8,594 nt of DNA from an uncultured Brevibacterium sp. (GTDB lineage: Bacteria; Actinomycetota; Actinomycetes; Actinomycetales; Brevibacteriaceae): NCBI GenBank assembly GCA_902489185.1, contig CABTZC010000075.1, positions 1 to 8,594 of the forward strand, in the 5' to 3' direction. A model generated the notes under the pieces. That model saw only the letters and a program-made list of their open reading frames with translations, made no database searches and had not been told where the DNA came from. This document shows, in pieces, positions 1 to 6,149 of the stretch. The translations under genes and the position numbers were made by a program. The stretch's first letter is position 1. Each line of letters starts with the position of its first letter.

Positions 1-684
1 AAAGAACACGCCGTCGGGGTTGTAGGACTGGAGTTCTTCGAATGTGGTGGTTGCAGGTACCACGTGAACTTCCATTCCTCGCGCAGCCAGGTGGAATGGT
101 GAGCGTCCTTTGATGCCCAGGTCGTAGGCGACGACGGTGAATTTCTTTTCGCCTTGCGCTTCCACGGTGTACGCCGAGGTGGTGCTCACCTCGTCCGCCA
201 GAGCCGAACCTTCCATGCGGGGCTGGGCTTTGACCTGTTCGAGCAGTGCGGCGTGGTCGTGTGAAGCTTCTTCCCCTGAGAAGATGCCGACGCGCATGGA
301 TCCTTCTTCACGCAACCTGAGGGTGAGTGCGCGGGTGTCGACGTCGGAGATGCCCACGATTCCCAGGCGCTTGAGGCGGGTTTCGAGGTCTTCGGTGGAG
401 CGCCAGTTGGACGAGATACGGGAGGCGTCGCGTACGACGTAGCCGGCGACCCAGTAGTCGCGTGATTCGTCGTCTTCGTCGTTGACCCCTGTGTTTCCCA
501 CGTGTGGGAACGTCTGGATGACCACTTGCTTGTGGTACGACGGGTCGGTGAGGGTTTCTTGGTACCCGGTCATTGCGGTGACGAATACCGCTTCGCCAAA
601 GGTTGTTCCTCGTGCACCGTATGCGGAGCCTTCGTAGACGGTGCCGTCTTCTAGGACTAGGACCGCAGGTTCAAAAGTGCTCAT
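1..684 (-). CDS. carA: Carbamoyl-phosphate synthase small (glutaminase) subunit, 3'-truncated by the window
   Basis: The small subunit hydrolyses glutamine and passes ammonia to CarB for carbamoyl phosphate synthesis, feeding both pyrimidines and arginine. The ATG at 684 opens 228 uninterrupted codons to the window edge. Visible marks are the N-terminal domain with GYQETLTDPSY (residues 40-50), a TFPHVGN stretch (58-64) and DTRALT (116-121). The class I glutamine amidotransferase domain then begins with VVAYDLGIK (184-192). The catalytic Cys-His-Glu lie beyond the window. The family is usually about 370-400 residues, so roughly the last 40% is missing here only because the window ends. The start overlaps the upstream stop as ATGA, and AAGGTG sits just upstream, so translation is probably coupled. 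carB is expected next, from gene order in relatives, but is not seen. Identity is secure. Confidence 0.95.
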   Translation of the reverse strand, partial: MSTFEPAVLVLEDGTVYEGSAYGARGTTFGEAVFVTAMTGYQETLTDPSYHKQVVIQTFPHVGNTGVNDEDDESRDYWVAGYVVRDASRISSNWRSTEDLETRLKRLGIVGISDVDTRALTLRLREEGSMRVGIFSGEEASHDHAALLEQVKAQPRMEGSALADEVSTTSAYTVEAQGEKKFTVVAYDLGIKGRSPFHLAARGMEVHVVPATTTFEELQSYNPDGVFF

Positions 685-1166
685 TTCACCTTCTCTGTCA
701 GGGCTAAACTTTCACATATTTCTGTGCGTGCGTGGGCCAGGCGGGGTCGGAATCCGGTGGCGACCTGTGTGTCGCCCAGGGTCCATATGATCACCACGAG
801 GCCATCTTTTTCAACGAATTTGCCTACCATTCCGGATGCCGTGGTGACCTGGTCAATCGCGTTCAGCGGGATTTCGATTCCGTCAATTCCGTCCAGCAAG
901 AAAACAACGCGGTCGTCCTCAATGTGCAGGGCCCCGTTGGTACGCACGCCGAGGTGGTGGACGTTGATCCGTTCAAGAGGGTCGTTTGCGTACGTGGTGG
1001 CGACGTACATCCCTGGGTGCCCGGGTCCGGATGGTTCGCGGGTGGGCCTCAGTGGTTCAGGGATGTGTGACTGCGATGCCTGCCGGTTCTTCCAGCCCTT
1101 CCACATGAGGAAGAACAGAACAGCCAGGACGACAAGCAGAATGAGGACGGGGATCAGTCGATCCAC
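681..1166 (-). CDS. Small single-pass membrane protein with a PH-like domain, function unknown
   Basis: A 161-residue protein of unknown function. Residues about 4-22 form one hydrophobic segment followed by a basic patch (WKGWKNR), suggesting N-out, C-in topology. A Pro-rich linker (about 36-52) leads to a soluble domain starting MYVATTYANDPLERI and ending TGFRPRLAHA. This domain is beta-rich by eye and resembles the PH-like proteins that sit between pyrC and carA in many actinobacteria; Rv1382 holds that place in Mycobacterium tuberculosis. No catalytic motif was seen. The GTG start at 1166 is fixed by a strong AGGAGGTG upstream. It overlaps the end of pyrC by 13 bases and the start of carA by 4 (ATGA), so it is made with the pyrimidine enzymes. 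A role in anchoring or regulating them is only an inference from position. The 'transporter' label sometimes given to such proteins is not supported by a single membrane segment. Confidence 0.85.
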   Translation of the reverse strand: MDRLIPVLILLVVLAVLFFLMWKGWKNRQASQSHIPEPLRPTREPSGPGHPGMYVATTYANDPLERINVHHLGVRTNGALHIEDDRVVFLLDGIDGIEIPLNAIDQVTTASGMVGKFVEKDGLVVIIWTLGDTQVATGFRPRLAHARTEICESLALTEKVK

Positions 1167-2461
1167 GTGTGGCCACCTCCTGAAATGGGGTGTGGTTCAG
1201 CGAGTTCACCGTTTCGTACAACGTGGGCACCGTACAGGAAGGTGTGGACCACTTGAGTGTCAACCTTGAACCCCTTGAACGGGTTGTTGCGACCCAGAGT
1301 CGCGTGGTCGTTCGGTTCTATGGTCACGTCAGCCGCTGGGTCGATCAGGACGATGTTGGCCGCTGCACCCTCTTCCAGTGAACCGTGCGTGGTGAGTCCA
1401 GAAATTTGGGCGGGCCTGGTGCTCATCACGCGGGCTACGTCGTGCCAGTCGAAGTCGTGGTCTTTCATGGCTTCGACAACGATGGCCAAAGCTGTTTCCA
1501 TTCCCACCATGCCCATTGCAGCGGCGGTCCATTCGGCGCACTTGTGCTCGGCGGTGTGCGGTGCATGGTCCGTTCCAACAATGTCGATCGTTCCGTCTGC
1601 TAGGCCGTCGCGCACCGCCTTCACATCTGCTTCTGTGCGCAGTGGCGGGTTCACTTTGTAGACGGGGTCGTAGGAGCGCACTAACTCGTCAGTGAGCATG
1701 AGGTGGTGTGGGGTGACTTCGGCGGTGACGTTCACACCTCGGGACTTGGCCCAGCGAACAAGCTCTACCGAGCCCTTGGTGGACAAGTGGCACACGTGGA
1801 GGCGCGAGCCTACGTGTTCCGCCAAAAGGATGTCGCGGGCGATGATGGCTTCTTCAGCCACTGCGGGCCAGCCGGGCAGTCCCAGTTCGGCACTGACCAC
1901 GCCTTCGTTCATTTGGGCGCCTTCGGTGAGGCGTGGTTCTTGCGCGTGCTGCGCAATGATCCCGTTGAACGATTTGACGTATTCCAGGGCCCGGCGCATG
2001 AGCAGCGGGTCGTGGACGCACAGCCCGTCGTCGGAGAAAATGCGAACCCCGGCCTCCGAGGACGCCATGGCCCCGAGTTCCGCCAACGCAGTACCTTCTT
2101 GACCTACCGTGACAGCGCCAATCGGAACGACATCGGTGTAGCCTGCCTGGCGTCCCAGGTTCCACACCTGCTCAACCACTCCAGCGTTGTCTGCAACCGG
2201 TTGCGTGTTGGCCATCGCGTGGACGCACGTGTACCCACCTCGGGCAGCCGACTGCGATCCGGTGAGTACGGTTTCGGCGTCTTCTTTTCCGGGTTCGCGC
2301 AGGTGTGTGTGCAGGTCCACCAGACCGGGAAGGGCGATGAGGCCGGATCCGTCGATCGTGGTGTCCGGGTTGTCGATGTGCGGAACGATTCGACCGCCGT
2401 CAATTGCGATGTCGGTGGGTTCGCCACCATAGGGTTTGACTGACGTGATGAGGATCGACAC
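1154..2461 (-). CDS. pyrC: Dihydroorotase
   Basis: Catalyses reversible cyclisation of N-carbamoyl-aspartate to dihydroorotate, the third step of UMP synthesis, in the cytoplasm. The 435-residue protein is full length for the class I (amidohydrolase) family. Metal and active-site marks are all present: HTHLREPG with H51 and H53, FSDDG (D144/D145), QHAQEPRL (H172), LHVCHLS (H222/H225) and VGTDHAPH (D298/H299). The GTG at 2461 is chosen because it starts two bases after the pyrB stop, is preceded by GGAAGG, and gives the expected N-terminus VSILITSVKPYGG. The reading frame is open for 67 more codons upstream, but these lie inside pyrB and resemble nothing. The 3' end overlaps the next gene by 13 bases. 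Confidence 0.96.
   Translation of the reverse strand: MSILITSVKPYGGEPTDIAIDGGRIVPHIDNPDTTIDGSGLIALPGLVDLHTHLREPGKEDAETVLTGSQSAARGGYTCVHAMANTQPVADNAGVVEQVWNLGRQAGYTDVVPIGAVTVGQEGTALAELGAMASSEAGVRIFSDDGLCVHDPLLMRRALEYVKSFNGIIAQHAQEPRLTEGAQMNEGVVSAELGLPGWPAVAEEAIIARDILLAEHVGSRLHVCHLSTKGSVELVRWAKSRGVNVTAEVTPHHLMLTDELVRSYDPVYKVNPPLRTEADVKAVRDGLADGTIDIVGTDHAPHTAEHKCAEWTAAAMGMVGMETALAIVVEAMKDHDFDWHDVARVMSTRPAQISGLTTHGSLEEGAAANIVLIDPAADVTIEPNDHATLGRNNPFKGFKVDTQVVHTFLYGAHVVRNGELAEPHPISGGGHTWID
1174..1181 (-). promoter_or_regulatory. Strong ribosome binding site for the PH-like membrane protein
   Basis: AGGAGGTG lies inside the last codons of pyrC, with 9 bases between AGGAGG and the GTG at 1166. It is among the closest matches to the 16S rRNA anti-Shine-Dalgarno sequence in the window. 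It argues that this small protein is initiated independently rather than only by coupling to pyrC. Confidence 0.75.
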
Positions 2462-2463
2462 GG

Positions 2464-3432
2464 TTAACCTTCCTGTCCGGTGAGTAGGCGGTACAGGGCG
2501 GCCATGCGCACGGCGACCCCGTTTTCTACCTGGTTGAGAACTACTGCGCGGGGTGAGTCGGCGGCCGCGGAGCAAATTTCGAATCCGCGGTTCATGGGGC
2601 CGGGGTGCATGATCCAGGTGTCCTCGCCCAACGCGCTCAGACGTTCCTGTGTGAGTCCCCACATGCGCGAATATTCGCGGGGGTTGGGGAAGAACGCTTG
2701 GTGCATGCGTTCGAGTTGCACGCGCAACATCATGACGGCGTCGAAGTCGTAGTCAGCAATCGCATCGTCGAATGAGTAGCTCACGTCGCACGGCCAGCTT
2801 TCCACTCCCCACGGCAACAGCGTGGGTGGGGAAATGAGCACCACGCGCGCACCCAGGGTGTTGAGCAGGTGGACGTTGGAGCGGGCAACCCGGGAGTGCA
2901 GCACGTCGCCCACGATCGCCACGGTTGCGCCGTCCAGGGTGCGCCCGCGGGAGCCGTCGGCCGGCCCCGAGGCGGGTTGTCCGGAGATAATCCGGCGCAG
3001 GGTGAAGGAGTCCAGGAGCGCCTGGGTGGGGTGTTCGTGGGTGCCGTCGCCTGCGTTGAGGACGGGGGCGTGCAACCAGCCCGAGGCGGCAATCCGGTGC
3101 GGGGTCCCCGAACCTGGGTGCCTCACCACGATCGCGTCGGCGCCCATCGCGCCGAGTGTCTGGATGGTGTCTTGCAGGCTTTCACCCTTCGACACGGACG
3201 AGCCCTTGGCGGAGAAGTTCAGAACATCGGCAGACAAGCGTTTGGCTGCTGCTTCAAATGAGATGCGCGTGCGGGTGGAGTCTTCGAAGAACAGGTTGAC
3301 CACGGTGCGCCCACGTAAAACGGGAAGTTTCTTCACTTCACGTGCGGACACCTGTGTCATTTCTTCTGCGATGTCGAGCAGTTCAACGGCGTCGTCACGG
3401 GAGAGGTCTTTTGTCGACAGCAGGTGTTTCAT
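2464..3432 (-). CDS. pyrB: Aspartate carbamoyltransferase catalytic subunit
   Basis: Condenses carbamoyl phosphate with aspartate, the committed step of pyrimidine synthesis. The 322-residue protein carries the family signatures: FFEDSTRTRISFE (48-60, carbamoyl-phosphate loop), SKGES (81-85), HPGSGTPHR (105-113), HEHPTQALLD (132-141), GDVLHSRVARSN (175-186) and HPGPMNRG (276-283). A Gly/Pro-rich stretch at about 151-165 lengthens the linker between the two domains. I prefer the ATG at 3432 over a GTG one codon upstream because GGAGG then sits 4 bases away rather than 1. This ATG shares one base with the pyrR stop (TGATG), so the two are probably translationally coupled. No pyrI regulatory subunit gene is nearby, consistent with regulation through PyrR. 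Confidence 0.96.
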   Translation of the reverse strand: MKHLLSTKDLSRDDAVELLDIAEEMTQVSAREVKKLPVLRGRTVVNLFFEDSTRTRISFEAAAKRLSADVLNFSAKGSSVSKGESLQDTIQTLGAMGADAIVVRHPGSGTPHRIAASGWLHAPVLNAGDGTHEHPTQALLDSFTLRRIISGQPASGPADGSRGRTLDGATVAIVGDVLHSRVARSNVHLLNTLGARVVLISPPTLLPWGVESWPCDVSYSFDDAIADYDFDAVMMLRVQLERMHQAFFPNPREYSRMWGLTQERLSALGEDTWIMHPGPMNRGFEICSAAADSPRAVVLNQVENGVAVRMAALYRLLTGQEG

Positions 3433-3974
3433 CACGCCTCCGAAATCGTGACAGAATCCTCACCGTCAATTTCTTTGACGGTGACGGATACGCGTTCTGA
3501 AAGGGACGTGGGGAGATTCTTACCCACGTGGTCGGCCCGGATAGGCAGGGCCCGGTGGCCGCGGTCAACAAGAACAGCCAGGCGCACGGCTTCGGGCCTG
3601 CCCACATCGGCTAAAGAGTCCAGGGCGGCGCGGATTGTGCGGCCAGAAAACAGGACGTCGTCAATGAGAACCACGGTTTTCCCGTCGATTCCGCCGCGGG
3701 GAATGTTCGTGGGTTCGGGCGTGCGCAGTTTGCCTGCTTTGAGGTCGTCCCGGTACATGGTGATGTCGAGGCTTCCCACGATTTCTGGGACGTCGACACC
3801 GGGTTCAATCTGCCCGATACGTTCTGCTAGACGCTGCGCAAGGGGCACTCCGCGGGTGGGAATTCCTAATAAAACAAGGTTCTGTGCGCCCTTGTTCGCT
3901 TCAATGATTTCGTGGGCTATGCGAGAAAGTGCTCGAGCCATTTCTTTAGCGTCGAGAACTGTACGTGTTCGCAT
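3432..3974 (-). CDS. pyrR: PyrR, uracil-responsive RNA-binding regulator / uracil phosphoribosyltransferase
   Basis: A 180-residue phosphoribosyltransferase-fold protein that binds pyr mRNA when UMP or UTP is abundant, and in many species also makes UMP from uracil and PRPP. The PRPP-binding loop VVLIDDVLFSGRT is at residues 101-113. LGIPTRGVPLAQRLA (36-50) and LVDRGHRALPIRADHVGKN (135-153) are the other conserved family blocks. The ATG at 3974 has AAGGAGG 4 bases upstream. It leads the pyr operon and overlaps pyrB by one base. Its 5' leader contains a PyrR-type hairpin that can cover this ribosome binding site, so autogenous translational control is likely, as described for mycobacterial pyrR. 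Identity is firm; the regulatory mode is inferred from the leader. Confidence 0.96.
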   Translation of the reverse strand: MRTRTVLDAKEMARALSRIAHEIIEANKGAQNLVLLGIPTRGVPLAQRLAERIGQIEPGVDVPEIVGSLDITMYRDDLKAGKLRTPEPTNIPRGGIDGKTVVLIDDVLFSGRTIRAALDSLADVGRPEAVRLAVLVDRGHRALPIRADHVGKNLPTSLSERVSVTVKEIDGEDSVTISEA

Positions 3975-3978
3975 GACT

Positions 3979-4016
3979 CCTCCTTCTCCGCCTCACGGGA
4001 CGGTGGTTAAAGGTGG
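3979..4016 (-). promoter_or_regulatory. PyrR-binding leader hairpin overlapping the pyrR ribosome binding site
   Basis: Read on the minus strand, the leader holds TCCCGTGAGGC (4000-3990), matching the PyrR-loop core UCCNGNGAGGY. The inner stem pairs CCG (4003-4001) with CGG (3990-3988) and CC (3999-3998) with GG (3992-3991). U4000 is bulged, and CGUGA forms the loop. An outer stem pairs CCACCUU (4016-4010) with AAGGAGG (3985-3979), six of seven positions with one A-A mismatch. The AAGGAGG is the pyrR Shine-Dalgarno. There is no terminator or U-run between the hairpin and the ATG, so translational repression fits better than attenuation. Core consensus and inner stem are seen directly; the function is inferred. 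Confidence 0.8.
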
Positions 4017-4026
4017 TTTCATGACA

Positions 4027-4032
4027 AGCATA
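4027..4032 (-). promoter_or_regulatory. Possible -10 element of a pyrR promoter
   Basis: TATGCT on the minus strand would place a start site near 4020, just upstream of the PyrR hairpin and at the very beginning of the pyr leader. No good -35 is found: the hexamer 17 bases upstream is CAAACT. The call rests on the -10 and the sensible leader length only. The pyr genes could also be read through from efp-nusB. Confidence 0.3.
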
Positions 4033-4033
4033 C

Positions 4034-4438
4034 CTAAAGCGTGTCTTTAAGTTTGCTGATCCTGTCCAGCAGAGCGTTGACGAAAGCAGGTGAATCGTCG
4101 GTGGAGTACTCCTTGGCCAGGGTGACGGCTTCGTCGATTGCGACAGGGTCGTCGACGTCGTCGTTGTAAAGAATCTCCCACAGGCCGATCCTCAGAACAG
4201 CGCGGTCGACCCGCGGCATTCTCTCTAAGGTCCAGCCGTGTGCGTAGGTCGAAATAAGTTCATCCAACTGCGCACGGTGAGTGACGACCCCGTCGACGAT
4301 TTCGCGGGAGTAGGGCCGCAGGGGGTACTCTTCGTCGTTTTCGCGAAGCTTGATGAGCTCGGCTTCTGGGAGGTTGCGAGCTTCAGCTTCAAACAGGAGT
4401 TCGAGTGCCCTGCGGCGTGCTCGATACCGGGCGCTCAC
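4034..4438 (-). CDS. nusB: Transcription antitermination factor NusB
   Basis: An RNA-binding all-helical protein that, with NusE (ribosomal protein S10), binds boxA in rRNA leaders and supports rRNA antitermination and processing. The 134-residue length is normal. The N-terminal Arg-rich helix (SARYRARRRALELLFEAE, 2-19) is the family's boxA-binding region. GWTLERMPRVDRAVLRIG (68-85) and PVAIDEAVTLAKEYSTDDSP (98-117) are typical conserved blocks. The GTG start at 4438 overlaps the efp stop as GTGA. Only a weak purine run precedes it, so its translation probably depends on coupling to efp. The efp-nusB pairing is common in actinobacteria. Confidence 0.95.
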   Translation of the reverse strand: MSARYRARRRALELLFEAEARNLPEAELIKLRENDEEYPLRPYSREIVDGVVTHRAQLDELISTYAHGWTLERMPRVDRAVLRIGLWEILYNDDVDDPVAIDEAVTLAKEYSTDDSPAFVNALLDRISKLKDTL

Positions 4439-4998
4439 TCTTTGACGCGCCCCATGTATTCTCCGGTGCGGGTGTCAACGCGAACCCGGGTACCGGTTTC
4501 AAGGAATAGAGGAACCTGGATTTCGTATCCGGTTTCTACCGTTGCTGGCTTGGTTCCACCGCTGGAACGGTCACCCTGCAGACCGGGTTCGGTGTGGCTG
4601 ATGGTGAGTTCCACTGCTGCGGGCAGTTCGATGTAGAGCGGGTTACCTTCGTGGAATGCAACCTGGACGCTCTGGTTTTCGAGCAGGAAGTTCGCGGCGT
4701 CGCCTACCAGGGTTTCAGACAGTGGGACCTGGTCGTAGTCCTGTTCGTCCATGAAGATGTAGTCGGAACCGTCGTGGTAGAGGTACTGCATGTCGCGGCG
4801 GTCCACGTTAGCGGTCTCAACCTTAGTTCCAGCATTGAAGGTGCGGTCCACAATCTTGCCGGACAGCACGTTCTTGATCTTGGTGCGCACGAAAGCCGGG
4901 CCCTTTCCTGGCTTCACGTGCAGGAATTCAACAACCTGCCAGAGTTCGTTGTCGAGCTTGAGAACCATACCGTTCTTCAGATCGTTGGTGGTTGCCAC
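4435..4998 (-). CDS. efp: Translation elongation factor P
   Basis: Binds between the P and E sites and helps stalled ribosomes form polyproline bonds. The 187-residue protein has the usual three beta-barrel domains. The loop that reaches the peptidyl-transferase centre reads PGKGP (30-34) with Lys32 at the tip. This is the PGKGP form found in actinobacteria, reported to work without lysine modification. The C-terminal family block GTKPATVETGYEIQVPLFLE is present. The GTG at 4998 has AAAGGA 5 bases upstream and gives the expected N-terminus MATTNDLKNGMVLKLDN. A 56-base gap with an extended -10 promoter separates it from aroB; its stop overlaps the nusB start. Confidence 0.97.
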   Translation of the reverse strand: MATTNDLKNGMVLKLDNELWQVVEFLHVKPGKGPAFVRTKIKNVLSGKIVDRTFNAGTKVETANVDRRDMQYLYHDGSDYIFMDEQDYDQVPLSETLVGDAANFLLENQSVQVAFHEGNPLYIELPAAVELTISHTEPGLQGDRSSGGTKPATVETGYEIQVPLFLETGTRVRVDTRTGEYMGRVKE

Positions 4999-5039
4999 GC
5001 GATTCCTTTCATAGATGTGAGGGCCTGTGCGCCCAGAAG

Positions 5040-5048
5040 ATTGTAACA
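5040..5048 (-). promoter_or_regulatory. Extended -10 promoter for efp-nusB
   Basis: The minus strand reads TGTTACAAT: a TACAAT -10 hexamer preceded by TGn, the extended -10 form. It lies just after the aroB stop. Transcription would start near 5033, leaving a leader of about 35 bases before the efp GTG. The -35 is poor (TGCGGA at 17-base spacing), as tolerated with an extended -10. It would separate efp, and possibly the pyr genes, from aro-operon transcription. Confidence 0.5.
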
Positions 5049-5054
5049 GGTGGT

Positions 5055-6149
5055 CTAAATGGTCCGCACGGGTGAGTCGACTCCGATTGCTTGGTATGCC
5101 GTGTACAGGAGCGAGGTGTCCGGAACTTCCACGACAACGGGTTGGGCGATGTCGCGCAGCACCACAAAACGCATGAGGTTCCCGCGGGCTTTTTTATCCC
5201 GCTTCATGGTGTCGAGCAGTTGCGGCCAGCGGTCGGAACGGTACCCGGTAGGCAGCCCGAGGTGTTCCAAGATTGCGCGGTGGCGGTCCACCACCTCGGC
5301 GGGAAGGTTTTTGAGCATCACTCCCAGTTCAGCTGCAAACATCATGCCCACGGCCACGGCAGCGCCGTGGCGCCACTGGTAGCGCTCATTGCGTTCGATT
5401 GCGTGGCCCAGGGTGTGGCCGTAGTTGAGGATTTCGCGGGTACCAGATTCCTTGAAGTCACCAGAGACCACGCGGGCTTTCACTTCGATGGTGCGTTCGA
5501 TGATCTGACGCAGTTCGGGCGATTCGTGATTGGCCAGAACGTCCTTGGGCGTGCTTTCGATGAGCTCCAGGATCGTGGGGTCGGCGATGAAACCGCATTT
5601 GACGGCCTCGGCCATGCCGGTGAACAGTTCGTTTTCTGGCAAGGTTGCTAGCGTGTCCGTGTCGACGAGCACGCCTGCGGGTGAGTGGAAGGCGCCCACC
5701 AGGTTTTTGCCTTCTGCTGTGTTGATCCCGGTTTTGCCACCCACCGCGGCGTCGACCATGCCCAAGAAGGTGGTGGGAATGTTGACGAAGGTGATTCCAC
5801 GCAACCAGGTAGCTGCCACGAAACCTGCGACGTCGGTGATGGCTCCCCCACCCACGGCAACGATCGCGTCGGAGCGCGTGAAGTCGGACTGGCCCAGGAT
5901 CTGCCAGCAGAACTCCGCGACCCGGATATGCTTTGCTTCTTCGGCGTCGGGGATTTCAGCGGCGATTGCGTCGAGTCCGGTGCTGGCCAGGTCTTCGCGC
6001 ACGAGTTCGCCGGTTGTGCGCAGCGCGCGCGGGTAGATCACCAGGACGCGCTGGACTTGTGAGCCCAGCAGTTGGGGCAGTTTGCCCAGGAGTTTCGATC
6101 CAACGATGACGGGGTAGTCGCCTCCGCCGGTCACGCGGATTTCAGTCAA
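5055..6149 (-). CDS. aroB: 3-dehydroquinate synthase
   Basis: Converts DAHP to 3-dehydroquinate, the second shikimate-pathway step, using NAD and a divalent metal. The 364-residue protein shows the NAD-binding AVGGGAITDVAGFVAATWLRG (98-118) and the substrate/NAD segment PTTFLGMVDAAVGGKTGIN (125-143). Metal ligands are E181 in GMAEAVKCG, H245 in NYGHTLGHAIE and H261 in RHGAAVAVGM. The start is TTG at 6149: it gives the family N-terminus (M)TEIRVTGGGDYPVIVG and has AGGAGG 6 bases upstream. The frame runs open 21 codons further to an upstream start, but those residues overlap aroK and look unrelated. The gene overlaps aroK by 8 bases. Confidence 0.95.
   Translation of the reverse strand: MTEIRVTGGGDYPVIVGSKLLGKLPQLLGSQVQRVLVIYPRALRTTGELVREDLASTGLDAIAAEIPDAEEAKHIRVAEFCWQILGQSDFTRSDAIVAVGGGAITDVAGFVAATWLRGITFVNIPTTFLGMVDAAVGGKTGINTAEGKNLVGAFHSPAGVLVDTDTLATLPENELFTGMAEAVKCGFIADPTILELIESTPKDVLANHESPELRQIIERTIEVKARVVSGDFKESGTREILNYGHTLGHAIERNERYQWRHGAAVAVGMMFAAELGVMLKNLPAEVVDRHRAILEHLGLPTGYRSDRWPQLLDTMKRDKKARGNLMRFVVLRDIAQPVVVEVPDTSLLYTAYQAIGVDSPVRTI

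Noticed and set aside
495..510. Inverted repeat TTCCCAC-GT-GTGGGAA
   Set aside because: It falls within carA codons for the conserved FPHVGN stretch, far from any gene start; a 7-base arm can arise by chance.
1703..2443. Long plus-strand open frame (246 codons), and similar ones at 7174-7970, 2822-3451 and 5091-5651
   Set aside because: Each lies fully opposite a well-identified minus-strand enzyme gene, has no recognisable domain, and is expected from moderately GC-rich codon usage. Treated as shadows.
2462..2662. 67-codon upstream extension of pyrC
   Set aside because: It lies inside pyrB, the residues resemble no dihydroorotase N-terminus, and GTG 2461 has a suitable ribosome site and spacing.
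3433..3435. GTG one codon upstream as the pyrB start
   Set aside because: GGAGG would be only one base away; the ATG at 3432 has workable spacing.
5021..5034. GGGC-GCACAG-GCCC hairpin in the efp leader as a terminator
   Set aside because: The stem is only 4 bp with no following U-run, and it lies downstream of the likely promoter.
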